This document shows, piece by piece, positions 43,701 through 55,398 of a stretch of 64,000 nt of DNA (position 1 is the stretch's first letter; each line of letters opens with the position of its first letter). The DNA is from Symsagittifera roscoffensis. Its lineage: Eukaryota; Xenacoelomorpha; Acoela; Convolutidae. The DNA lies in contig NW_026971562.1 in assembly GCF_963678635.1 (NCBI RefSeq), positions 1 through 64,000 of the forward strand. Direction: 5' to 3'. Made by a program: the position numbers and the translations under genes. The notes under the pieces are model-generated. The model ran no database searches. It was not told the origin of the DNA and saw only the letters and a program-made list of their open reading frames with translations.

Positions 43701-45349
43701 AAAGTTTTGTATCAATGTCTCAACATGATGCCAATTGAAATACAGTTTGAGCTTATTTTTGAACTCTAAACAAATCCATAATTTTAAAATTAGATCAGAA
43801 GCAACAAAAAACTTGCCAAAGCCTTTGCAATTTTTTGCAATTTTTTCCAAAAACTTGAAATTTTTGCTAATTTTTCCAAAAAACAAGAATTTTTTTTTAG
43901 GTTTCAGTAGATTTCAGCATAGTTTAAGCTAAAGTAAGTTTAATTTCAAAAAAGATCAAAAGATCATCCAATAAATAGTTATTAAGTCAAATTATATCAA
44001 AGCTTATCGTGTTTTGAAGTTTTTTGAAAAAACATCATTTTTCTTTTTTAAGAATTTCCAAATTTTTGCACATCTTACCATGGACTTACCATGAACCAAT
44101 AAACATATACTCTTCATTGCACATTCTACATGTAATAATCAAAAATTACCTGATGCATGCCGAGATTTATGCGAAAAAACTAGACACTTCCACGCAAAGT
44201 CCAAAAAATACCGTTTTTCTTAGCATTTTCTTACCATCACACTGAAACATTACCATTCCCTATCTTAATACATTGGGAAACATATTCCTTATGTTAATAC
44301 ATCGGTATATCTATTCACTATCTTAATAGATGGGAAATCTAATTACTATCCTAAAACATGGTAAGATCGGGCGCCAAAATTTTTTCTGAAACTTACCATC
44401 TGAAACCTTACCATCTTAATACATAGGAAACTTATTCCCTATCTTAATACATTGGGAAGTCTATTCCCTAATGAGTTCTTAATTCCCAACAATGAATTTC
44501 TTATACATAGGGAAATCTATACATGGGAAATTCGGGCGCCGAAAAAAAAAACGTACCATCTGAAACTTACCATCTGAAATCTCGTATCTTAATACATTGA
44601 GAAACCTCGTCCCTATCTTAATATATTGGAAAATCTATAGCCTATGTTGATACATAGGGTGAGGACCGGATACTCTATAGCCTATGTTAATACATGGAGG
44701 TCCTCACCCCCCCCCCCGGCTGATTTCATCCAACATATACTACTGTAACCACTACTTGAATATGCGTGATACCCATCTTAGTTTAAAGCTTCATTTCTTC
44801 AAAGGCAGATTGTTTGAAACTTTCAAAAAAAAAATCAGAACATAAAGAAAAATTGGTGGAAGACTCAGATGAGGTAACACAAACTTACTTAAATTATGTA
44901 AGCAACCTACTACCTTCTCTATTCTCCAACTTTATTTTAATAATACAAGGGCTTACAAACGCCAATGGATTATATCCTCATAAGGCACAAATATCGAACG
45001 AATTCAACTTGTCAGCAGTGAGTAAAAAAAGTATGCTTGCTTGTCATGGATACACCTTTGAAGACTTTCCTGATGCGTTTGGTATGCATTCGTTCACTGA
45101 TAGAGCAAATTCCATAGGAACATGGATAACTTTTTCACTCTATGGGAGGCTTGCCATTGATTTGTTTACTTCGAAAAATTGTTGCTACAAATTACCAAAG
45201 TTCGAGTTAAACTAATTCGAGCTAGACATAATTTTTACATACTATCTGATAATCCGATTGTCAGTCTGAAAATTGATGATTGTTCGCTGTTTACTAGAAG
45301 AATTTGAGTTGCTGAACCTAATTATCAATACTTGCAATGGAATCTGGAA
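40719..45349. repeat. 4.65-kb tandem duplication, unit 2
   Basis: Near-identical to unit 1, including the shared stops in the capsid-like gene. Differences are mainly homopolymer lengths (C11 here at 44,707-44,717) and scattered substitutions. It carries gene V (41,028-41,260, minus), segment X (41,788-42,685), the second 0.6-kb repeat, subterminal repeats (44,240-44,720) and continues uninterrupted into the 3' half of the capsid-like gene, so unit 2 keeps the original right flank. Confidence 0.9.
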
Positions 45350-45843
45350 AGAGAACCTGCTCATTACAATTAAATGGAAACTATAGCTAGAAATTTTATC
45401 ATTCCATCTCGTCAAAACCAACTCATCCGAGAAATTATATTCAATAACGCCCCAATATCTGTTGCAATGAAAACAATATCGGCCGTTGCAGGATCTTTTC
45501 ATGAAAATCCTTTCAGCTATCACCACACTCATTTGAGAGAGCTGCGAATTATTCGGGGTTGGAACAGCAGTTGTTTAACCAGATACAACTTCTCCGTGTC
45601 GTGCCAATGTTACAACAATGAAAGCAATGCAGTTTTTTAACGAATATTTTCCAGCTCTCTTTGTGGAAGATTTTCAAAATCACTTTACTCTTGTTTTTGA
45701 CTTGACCTCAAAACAGGATGCAGCTGATTAACTGCATTAGGCAGAACTTAATGTAGAAAGCCTGAGATTAGAAACGTTTTTCCAGTTTCCAACGGAAGTG
45801 ATTGTCTTAGAATAAAGACTATCCAATGTTCAAATTGACAAAT
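44762..45843 (+). pseudogene. Maverick-type capsid-protein-like gene, copy 2, longest
   Basis: Same N-terminal blocks as copy 1 (from ATG 44,762, with a one-base difference in an A-run near 44,825). It continues past the duplication edge with ETIARNFIIPSRQNQ, FNNAPI, SAVAGSFHENPFSYH and LRELRIIRG (45,374-45,640), then QNHFTLVFDLTSKQDA and a terminal strand to about 45,843. At least five frame changes or stops are present. The spread of conserved blocks over about 360 codons fits most of a capsid protein. Confidence 0.6.
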
Positions 45844-46149
45844 TGACAAAGTTTAATTTTTCGGAGTTTTCAGGCTCCTATAAAAATATTGTAACTTTTT
45901 TAATCAAGTTTGTTTTCTTCAGACCTAAAACTCCAGAAAAAAAAACAGATACTTGAGAAAACAAAAGAAAATTCTTCAACCTAGACTGTAAAACAATGTT
46001 CAATAGCCTTTGTCCGGATCATACGTTTTGTGTATGGAACTTTGTTGATTCAATACCTAAAGGCGTGTAAGTCATTAACCTACTTTTTTATCGTAATTTA
46101 CACTGTCAAAGTAACTATTTTTTTTTAAATTTTAGAAGTCAATCGGCTA

Positions 46150-46437
46150 ACAATTCTAAAGATGGATAACTTTTCACTCCCGCAATTTATTGAAAGAGTT
46201 CCTGTGCTCAGCTTCAAGTAGAGCTCAACTGCAAGCAATGATAGAGGGGAACACTGGATCATTTTTGCTTGATCGGAAAATACTTAATGCTTTGCTGATT
46301 CTCTGGGTCAAAAAAGAACAATTGATTCTTTTCTAACTCAAATATAAGGGGAATGGTTTCCAGAAAACTACAAAAAACGTTAAACTCTATATTGTAGCAG
46401 AGAAACTTGAATAAAATTCATTAAGTGCATGTTTTGA
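46150..46437 (+). pseudogene. Gene U remnant, copy 1
   Basis: Downstream of capsid-like copy 2. DNA-level match to 48,270-48,640, including gcaagcaatgatagagg and ttctctgggt, but no frame is open for more than about 30 codons. It is recognisable only through comparison with the second copy. 45,844-46,150 and 46,440-46,660 hold nothing I can call. Confidence 0.35.
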
Positions 46438-47173
46438 ATTTTTAAAGTAAATTTATATAAATTTGTAGTTTTTTATTTGTAAGTGTAAATTATGACAATA
46501 AAATTACTATACGAGGCATTGATTTATATACTTTCATTCTTTGATTTTTCTCAAAATTTTTTTTTCGAAGTTTCAGAAGATTTCAGCCTTGTTTCAAGTA
46601 GAGGTTTCAAAAATAAAGAATATCTAATATATTAAATCTATTAGGTCGAGTTATAACAAACTATATCGTGTTGTGAAATTTTTTTGCAATTTTTTGTTCA
46701 TAAAATTTTTAGCATTGATTTACCATGTACCAAAAATCTAAATAAAAAGACTTCAGTCCACAACCTAAACGTAAATAACCTGTGATAATTAATAATTAGA
46801 TAACGGGCGCCGAAATTCTTTCGTAAAAAAAAACAAGACATTTCCACGCAAAATCCACCAACTTTCGTTTTTTTTTACTATTATCTTACCATCACACAAA
46901 CCATAAAACCTTACCATTGGTTTTCCCTATCTTAATAATTTCTTGATTCTATACCGAAGGTTAATACAAAGCTGGCTGACCGGATGATCATTTTCCCATC
47001 CTAAATCATGGGCGTCACCCAACTCTCCCCCTGATCAGCCCCAACATATACTTCTAATGAATATAAACCAAAGTAATCAGTACATCAAAGTAGTCACTGA
47101 AAAATTCTCAGTACATCTCTAGATTTAAGCAGTATGAGTTTAAGTTTAAGACGAACCGTAAGCTTCAATTGGA

Positions 47174-48165
47174 TTTGCGTGATAACCACATAAGTTAATA
47201 GCTTCAGTTATTTAAGGAAGTTGAAAGATGTTTGAAACGCAAAATCGGAGTTTGACCCAGATGAGGAATAATAAGTTAACTGAGTTTATATGAGCAATGT
47301 ACTACATTCTCTTTTCACCAATTTTGAAAAACATTCTAATCATACAATGGTTTACAACGCCAATGGATTATATCCTCATTAAGCACAAATATCGAACCAA
47401 TTCAACTCTTCGGCAGTGAGTAATGAGGGAAAACTTGCTTGTCACGGGTATAGTTTTGAAGAATTTCCGGAAGCATTTGATATGTATCCGATCACTGATA
47501 GAGCAAACTCCTTTGGATCAGGGATAACTTTTTCACTTCATGGCAGGTGTTTTCTTGCGAGAAATTTTTACTACCAAAAACCAAATTTCGAAAAGAACTT
47601 ATTCGAGCTAGACCTAATTAATTAACATACTGTGATGATTGTTCGCTGTTTACTAAAAGAGTTTTAGTAGCATAAATTAATCATCATAACTTGTAACGGA
47701 ATTTAGAACGGGAACCCGCTAACTACAACTACATCGAAACTATGGCAAGAAAATAAAATTATCATTCAATCTCGTCAAAACCATTTTATTCAGAAAAAAA
47801 AACTCAATAAAGCGCCAATCAGAAAAAATGTTGTTACAAGGAATCAAATTTCAACTGTTGCAAGATCTTTTCATTTAAATTCTTTCATCTATCAACAATT
47901 TCATTTCAGAGAGCTTAGACTTATAAAAGGTGGTAGAGCAATTATTTCATTAGATACAATTTCTCCTTGTCGCCCCTATGTTACAACAATTAAAGCAAGG
48001 CACTTTAACAAAGGTTTTTCCAGCTCTTCCTTGGAAGATTTTCAAAACTACTATACTCTACATTTTGACTTGACTTTACTACAGGATGCAGCTGAACGGT
48101 TGCATTATCGAGAACTTAGTGGAAAGAGCTTGAGAACAGAAATGTTTTTACAGTTTTTGCACGTT
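47174..48165 (+). pseudogene. Maverick-type capsid-protein-like gene, copy 3, most diverged
   Basis: The open part 47,416-47,625 reads CHGYSFEEFPEAFDMYPITD and RANSFGSGITFSLHG. Degenerate sequence to about 48,165 still encodes IPSRQNH-like, TTIKARHF and QNYYTLHFDL blocks in shifting frames. It is preceded by its own set of short repeats and GGGCGCC (46,800-47,040), so it is an older, independent copy of the promoter plus capsid unit. Confidence 0.55.
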
Positions 48166-48426
48166 ATATACAGCTTATGTACGGGATTTTGCTGATTAAT
48201 TACCTAAAGGCATGCGAGCCATCAATCTAAATTTTTTTCCGAATCGCTCTATCAAACAATCATTTTTTTAAAGGTAAATCAGCTAACAATTGCGAAAATT
48301 GATAGTTTTTTGTTTCTGTAAATTATCCAAAGAATTCCAAATTTCAGGTTGAAGTATATGAGTTCTTACCCTTGATAAAAAAACATCATTCAACAAAAGA
48401 TCCTTGCTATAATTCAGCCCCAAGCA

Positions 48427-48636
48427 ATGATAGAGGTTAAAATTTACTACTTTGCAGATTCTTTGGTTAGAAGTAGACCAACTCACCTCTTTCTTACAAA
48501 AAAAAGTGTCCGCGAAGGGGTTCTCAAAAGCTACAAAAAACTAAAAATTTGCGCGGCTTTTAAGCAATTTGTTCACTTTTTTCTTTTAAGTTCTACCAGA
48601 GAAACTCGAAAATTTTTCAAGATGTACATATTTTGA
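48427..48636 (+). pseudogene. Gene U, copy 2, unknown small protein
   Basis: 69 codons: MIEVKIYYFADSLVRSRP, THLFLTKKSVREG, LKSYKKLKICAAFKQF, basic and probably helical. Weakly preserved in the first copy at 46.2-46.4 kb. It follows the capsid-like gene in both copies at the same spacing, so it is likely a downstream gene of the same element. Function not recognised. Confidence 0.35.
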
Positions 48637-48941
48637 ATTTTATCAGTAGGTTTATAAAAAAGTGCGTTTTGTTACTTCAAAATTTCTCAGTAAAATATTT
48701 TTTTCTATTTATTTAGGTAATTTTTTTTCTTTTTATTTCTAAGTTTTTTTTAACGAAAAGCATCTTAGCAACTAAATTTTTTGATGAAATATGCGAATAA
48801 TGCTGATAGAGGATAAATTTGGAAGTCTTTCAACCAAAAGAATTAACGATAGATAAAAGTACAAAAATCTTGTAAAATCTCTAGTCTTCTTAAAAGTTCA
48901 CTCTGAGAAAGATAGAAAAATTATCATACAAAAATCAGATA

Positions 48942-50150
48942 CATAAGATTATGTAAAAGAATCTTTTTCTCTGGGTAAATTTTTACCGGGGCAGAGCAAA
49001 TGACGAATTTGGATGAAAGTTGTTTCGAAAGCTCAGAAACTTTGAAGCAGTTCTAAAAGATTAAAGACAAAGTGATAAAAGAGAACTGAGCATAATCGTT
49101 TCAAAAAAGACACAAGAAAAAGTCATGTTGAGGTAAAAAAAATGAACTGGATAAAACAATTGATTGGTCAAAACTTGAATTATTCTGCATATATATAATT
49201 CGAGTCCATGCAGTTTTGAAAGGATGTACTTAAATTTTTTTGGAAAATGAAATTTTTTTTTCTCTCACGAAATCAATTGAGGCTTCAATAACTCCAAGGA
49301 GAAAGGATAATATGCATCTGTCATTTGATCGTCTGATAATTATATTAAAGAAGATAAAATAAGTCATAAGATAATTAAGTATAATGAAGCTGTCATCCTC
49401 AGATAACCTGGGGAAAGAAAGATCAAGTGGGATATAAGAGTAATTAGTTGTGAGGAGCTCTCAAATTTCAACTGATATCCCGTGGATCGGAATAAGTGAC
49501 CTGTCAAAGATAATCGACTCTTGTCCGTTTTCCCCGAATAATCTGAGAAAATATGAATAAAATGAAATAATTATTTCATAGATTTTAAAAAAAATCCAGT
49601 GCTATATTAATTAAGATCCCGTACTCTAAATCGAAACTTCTTTTTAAACAAAATTTACCCTCTGAAACTTACCATCCAAAAGTTGTTGTCGTTTTTCAAG
49701 ATAAAAAAGTTTTTTCAAGATTAAAGTGAAACTGCATATAAAACTTACAAGTTATTCAAAAAAACTTCTGAAACCTACCATCTGATAATTAAACCCGAAA
49801 AAAACTTTTTAAAACAATTTTTCAAGATAAAAAATTTTTTCAAGTTAAAAATGTGTTTGCAAGTAAAATTTAATAAAAGATAGCCTTCACATATAACAAA
49901 TCGTAGGAGTTAACTAAGAGGAGCAAGTATCTGCAAAATCCAGCTTCAAAATTGCGGGCGCCGAGAAAAATATGGAAGCGGAATAATTAACCTGTAAAAG
50001 ATAACTCTTCCTGATTTTTTTCTCAAGATAACCCGAGGTAATAAAAATAGGGTGAAGTAAGTTTTTAGTCGATTATTTTTGAAAAAAAATTCTCTGTGAT
50101 ATATAAGTTTGTGATCCATACTCTAAATCGAAATTTAATTTTCTAAACCG
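48942..50150. repeat. Segment X, independent copy plus diverged half copy
   Basis: 48,942-49,826 matches segment X at about 95 percent. 49,960-50,150 repeats its right half in a diverged form (ggaagcggaataattaacctg; ctctaaatcgaaattt) next to a gggcgccgag box. No gene is present here or in 48,640-48,940. Confidence 0.65.
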
Positions 50151-50700
50151 TCAGTAGTAGATTTTGAGGCTAAAGTGGGGAGGGTTGCATGCGAGACCCC
50201 ATGTATTAAGATACGTTAGAGACTTCCCGTCTCCCATGCTATGTAATAAGATTGGGATATAGAGCTTACAATAAATTAAGATAAGGATTAACAATGAAAA
50301 GGTTATATGGTTTGTCTGATGGTAAGATGATAGAAAGAAGAACGAATTTGCTTTTAGTTTTTGTCTGATGCTTATCACTAGATAGAGTCAATGGTTCCAG
50401 TTTTTGGGCAGAACTTCGAATTTTTATCAAAAAAATTGAAAAAATTTCAAAAAACTTCAAAACATAATAAGATTTGTTATAATTTGATCTAACAACAATG
50501 TATTAGTTTCTTTTACTTTCTATCTAATTCAATCTAATCTGAAGCCTACTGAAACTTCGAAAAAGACAAATTTTGAGGGAAAAAAATGAATTAAAAAGAA
50601 AATATAAATAAATCACTGCATCGTATTTGAAATTTACCGCAATTTTATCAGAAAACATCAACAAAATACTGCATCGTACAAAAGTTTATTACATTGCATC
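50151..50700. repeat. Fragment of arm terminus
   Basis: Short repeats atgtattaagata at 50,205 and a segment at 50,380-50,560 (ttcaaaaaacttcaaaacataataagattt) match the left arm at 21,060-21,480 in the same orientation. It lies directly beyond the polymerase stop codon, suggesting this is the end of the polymerase-bearing element. Confidence 0.5.
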
Positions 50701-53136
50701 ACATGTTATAAATTTAAAACAATGAATCAACTCTTATAAGCTCAATGGTTTTGTATGAATTCCATCATCTTGAACTTGTCTTTTTGGATAAAAACAATTT
50801 AGTCCTTTCTTTGTTTGCTCATAAATGACAACCATGTGGTTTTTAGTTCTGAACCCTCTACTTGTAGATGTTAGGTTGATTGCTTCATCGAGCACTTTTC
50901 TGTACTTTGTCATAGATCCGTCGCCAGATCCTTCTAATATTCGATTGTTCAAACCTTTACTGCTGAATTTGAACTTGTCTGTAATGTTATCATAGCAGCA
51001 ATAAGTTTTGCTACACAAACATAACATTTCTGTACATCTAAATTCTTCTTTGAAATGCACCGGCTCCCGCTTATCATGCTTTTTATGGACACTACAACTC
51101 GTTCGAGGGAAGAATTTAGATTTTGCATTCGCCTTGAAAGTGTTTCTGCAGCCATTTTCCCTCATTTTTTCCCATGCAGCTCTCTTATCTGGTTGGATTT
51201 AGTAGTATAACTTCTCTTCCGCAAGAGCTAATTAAAGTAAGCCTGTGTCCATCTCGAAATCTTCAAAATTACTTACATCACAGAACTTGTCAGCATTCTC
51301 AGCTTTGCATACTGAAGTATGAAAAAGCCAACAATGATGGCTTCTCGGTGCTCAACTCCACCTCGTCCAAGTATTTTTTCAACTGTATTTGATTTTTCAA
51401 AGAAATGGCTCATTGATCGCTTTATGAGTTTTTTGATCGTTCAGATATTTTGTGACTGTATGCCTGGATCTATCCATGATCTGATATCCATAAGAAGAAT
51501 TACCCAAAAATCCCAATGTTTCTGCTACAACTCCGGACAAAGGGTTTTCATCTCCTTCTCTTCTAGCATCAACCACTGATTGAACGAAATCAATGAAGCA
51601 TTTCCACTTCCTAAAGTCTTTGAACACTGTCATTCCGTTTTTCGTCCAAGTCTCTTGTAAGTAATTGTAATTATCCAAACCAGATGGATGAACAGTCTTG
51701 ATTTCAAGCTTTTTCAGTGCCTGTTGTTCGTCAAGCCCACTCGTTTTCAGCTTCTCATAATCAACGAAGTCTTTGTCTAGAGGATTGTTGTTTCTAAGTT
51801 TACTGAAAAAGGTTTCATATGGTAGCAATTCGGGAAAAATCAAGTGTGTCCGGGTTATCAGACCACTCATAGGGAAAAATCCTTTAGTTTTGCTTGCTTT
51901 TAGGCTTTGAGAAAGTAGTTCCAGAGTTGTTGCTCCACCCAGAAACTTCATTATGTCAAGAAATTGTACACCTCCAAACTTGAAGGAAATGAAATCGTTA
52001 GTTTTTTTTAATGACTGATGTTTCTTGTTCTTTATCGCGAATTAAATAAGGGATTAAGTATGACTTGATCAAATTCAAATCATATCTACCGCTGTTAAAT
52101 CTAAAAACAGTTAAAGTATTTACATATTTCTCCAGATGTTGTTCCAAAAATCCAAAAACAGTTAAAATATTTACATATTTCTCCAGATGTTGTTCCAAAT
52201 CAATGAGTTGATTTTTCTGAATTTGCAAGACTTTTGATGACATGTCTGCTTCTTCCGAATCTTCAATGCATTTGTCTTCATACTCAAATTTGTTACTTGA
52301 ATAGTTTTTACCACGTTCTTTCAGCTGATCAACGATCTTCTTCATTCTTTCATTGGTAGCTACTTCAATATCTTGGAAATTTTTGCTCATCTCCAACTTA
52401 CGTTTTTCTGCAACAGTTCGAGGTTGCTAGCATTATCAATTATCAAGTTCTGCGGATCCTTGTTGTACAAAAAGATGGTTTCATCAATCAGATTCGATGA
52501 TATAGAGTCTGAAATTGGAACATGTTTTCCAATCCAGGTTGTAGTTTGTGTTTCCTTAAATTCCTCTGTAGGATCACAAATCGACTCAAAAGCAAAATTG
52601 CTGGAAAACTGAACCCTTCTAGCTTTTCAAAAAAGGTTTCTCGAAGCTCATAAACTTTCTTTGGGTAAATATGTCTCAATCGGTCCTTGCATCTCAGGAG
52701 ATGCTGATTGAAGTGGTCTGATTTGTGGAAAAATGTGTTACAGCTAGGACATCGAGAGCACTTGGAGAAACTATCTAAGTCAATTTTATGAATGATTTGA
52801 GAATTAAATCTTAGTAGCCTAACTGTTTGATTAAGTCTTCCGATACTTCTTCGAGCTATTTCTCCTACATATTCTCTTTCTTGGATATCGAAATCGTATA
52901 TAAAGATGTTTCTTTGCACAATTTCCTCGACAACAGGTAAGTCTTCTAAAGAAACTCCAGGAAACATTTTAGGATCGTATCCAGATTTTGATATAAAATC
53001 TGTAAAGTATCCGGAAGTGTGAGAGTCGAGATCCATGTAACCGTTCATGTACATTGCCAATGCACGGAAAAGACCCAAATCATCTTTGTAAGGTTTTTGT
53101 TTTTGTTAGACAAAAGACAGTTAACTTGCGTAACGT

Positions 53137-53137
<1 letters not shown>

Positions 53138-53188
<51 letters not shown>

Positions 53189-53189
53189 C

Positions 53190-53239
<50 letters not shown>
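53138..53239. repeat. (TAG)n / (CTA)n microsatellite, about 34 units
   Basis: One interruption (tcg at about 53,187). It is the 3' tail of the adjoining non-LTR element. The Val- or Ser-only open frames over it are artefacts. Confidence 0.95.
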
Positions 53240-54655
53240 TGAGGCTTCTGGGAAGTAACGCTTCCCAAGGGTTTATGAGTCCTGTCAACTACATGTTTTC
53301 ATCAAATTAAGTTTGAGTTTCGCGTTTTTTCCAGTTGTTACAGTGAATGCATTTGCAGATAATTCCCTAAGTGCTTCTGTTTAGATAATTGAACTTTCTG
53401 ACAAAGTAATCCCAATAATGTTTGCTTATTGATTTTTTGTCAAGTTGGTTCCTATATCCTTCGTAGTGTTTGATGACGATGTTGTGTAAGAGTTTCATTC
53501 TGTGAAAAAAAATTTCGTCTGATTTGTTCAGTCTGTTTTTGTTGAATGCATGATTTCCTCTGCTGTGTTGGCGAGTTTTTTCTTCCTTAGAAGATTCAAC
53601 AGCAATTGATATGTCATACTTGAATTTTACTAAGAATAAATACATGAGAAGATCGTGCATTTCAACGTAGAAGAATGATGGCAGTAGTTTAAGTTTCAGT
53701 AGTCTTTCTTTGTAGTCAAGATTGCAATTAAAAAATCACTTTGTGGCCATTACTTGTGCTCGTTCGAAACTTACTTAGTTGGCTCTACTTGGTGACCAAG
53801 CTTGTGAACAGTAAGTTATAATCGGGATGATGTAGCCAGTATACGAGTGGAGTTTGTTAACCCATGAGCGCGTAGCGGATATGTTTCGTTTTAATTGGAA
53901 AAAGGCCTTGTTGCCTTTTGGGCACGCATTTTACAGTTTTCGTTCCATGTAAGATTTGGGGTTATTAAGAGGCCCAAATCCTTTTGAAGATTCGTGGGAT
54001 GCAGTTCGGTGTCGTTCAGTTCGGTGGATAGATTTCCTCTTAAATTTAGTAATTTACATTTACTCGTATTTTTCGTCACTAAGATTCATAAGACCAGTTT
54101 TTAAGTCCACGAGCGCCATTCCTTAGGTCGATTTCATTCAGAGCAACTAGTTTAAAATCATCAGCAAAAGTAAACGGAGTAACGGACCTAGGATAGAGCC
54201 TTGGGGTACTCCACTGCTGACTTGTATTAGACTAGACGAGGCGTTTTCATTTTTAACGAATTGTTTATGTTTATCGAAATTATGATTTTAAGTAGTTTTC
54301 CGCCCACTCCAAATATTTTAGTTTTATCGATAAGCAAATGATGCGCAACTTTTGCAAAGTCTAGACTGCCAATTCTTTTATGTTTTTGACGTCGATCTTT
54401 TTGTATACAGAGTCTAAAAAGAGCAATAATTGGACTACAGCTGAGCTTTGTCTGCGAAAACTAAATTGGTTTTCATGCTGTTTGTGGCGACTATGTTCAT
54501 ACAATTGATCAAAAAGAATTTTCGAACACTTTTGAAATACAACACAATAGTCTTATCGGACGATAACAGGTAGCATCTGCTTTGTTTCCTTCCTTGAATA
54601 CAGGCGGCACCTGGCTTATCTTCCAGTAACTCGGATATACACTTTTATTCATTAC
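53138..54655 (-). mobile_element. CR1/Jockey-like non-LTR retrotransposon, 5' truncated
   Basis: Minus-strand RT remnants in order: YPSYWKISQVPPVFKEGNK, CYRPIRLL-type and SKVFEKILFDQLYEH, the motif SSGVPQGSILGPLL (near 54,180-54,215), FADDFKLVALN, LGLLITPNLTWNENC (53,891-54,079) and a C-terminal helical block KLLHNIVIKHYEGYRNQ (53,367-53,660). The 5' end begins inside the RT domain, typical of incomplete reverse transcription, and the 3' end is the (CTA)n tail. It interrupts the polymerase gene. Frameshifts and stops are frequent. Target-site duplication not identified. Confidence 0.8.
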
Positions 54656-55398
54656 TGTTTTATAATCAACTTGAATCTCCACTTTGTGTTCTGGCGTTTT
54701 TGTGTACCTTGCTCCACTTTATCAAGTTTTTCCATTTTTCCTTGTTTTGTTATCAAGTCTGCTTTAGTACAAAGCAAATGAGATTTTTCAAACGAAAAAT
54801 TATTTTCATGGGCGTAGAAAAAGTGATATTCACTAGTTTCAATGTTTCGAAGAACAAAACCCAGAGCAACGTTGAATTTAGCGGCAGAATCGAGCTTGTT
54901 GAAGACATCTCCAAGTTTCTCGTTGATTATTTTAGTGTCAAACTTGGACATTTGGAAGATAAATACCTTATGTATCCCATTTTTCATCTCCGTATCCACC
55001 AGTAAATGTTGACAAGCACTCAGTTCCGCCTTCAGTTTTTCACCATCTCCCCGTTCTTCCTCCACAATCTTTTTCAAGTCAGCCACTGTACCACTGGTTC
55101 CACGTTGCTTAGTTCTATGATCCTTTCACCTATGTTGTTGGAGAGAGTCGTAACTTGAGAACTCTTCTTCACAAGAAGGACAACCTGTCAAAGTCGACTT
55201 CTTCGAACTTGGTTGAGCGTTCTTCTTCGCAACATGATAACCCATCTCCTCTTTGCTCTTTGAATAAAAATGACAGTTTAGACACTTATGTTTCTTGTGC
55301 TTTCCACATCTCTTTCGATGTCGAGCTGCATGCTGACGAACATACATAATTCCACAATCTTCACACTTGACTTTCTCATTTCAGTTCAGGGCAGGCAT

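Larger units (their letters stand above)
50734..55398 (-). pseudogene. Protein-primed family B DNA polymerase (Maverick/Polinton type), dead, split by insertion
   Basis: Minus strand. N-terminus 54,652-55,398: zinc-finger module (VKCEDCG, RHRKRC, KCLNCHFYS, GCPSCEEEFSSYDSLQQHR) with two in-frame TGAs, then a helical domain. After the insertion: GLFRALAMYMNG and the finger CPSCNTFFHKSDHFNQHLLRC (52,488-53,078). The exonuclease region follows: FAFESICDPTEE, where the expected first Asp is Ala, and RFNSGRYDLNLIKSY (51,998-52,396) with a 57-base internal duplication. Then MKFLGGATTLE and GNSSYGYQ (motif B). Motif A is deleted, and motif C reads MDTG instead of MDTD. The C-terminal domain ends YPKRQVQDDGIHTKP. 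Such enzymes replicate Maverick genomes from a protein primer. Confidence 0.8.

Noticed and set aside
53019-53268. ORFs of pure Val, Ser or Leu
   Set aside because: They are translations of the (TAG)n microsatellite.
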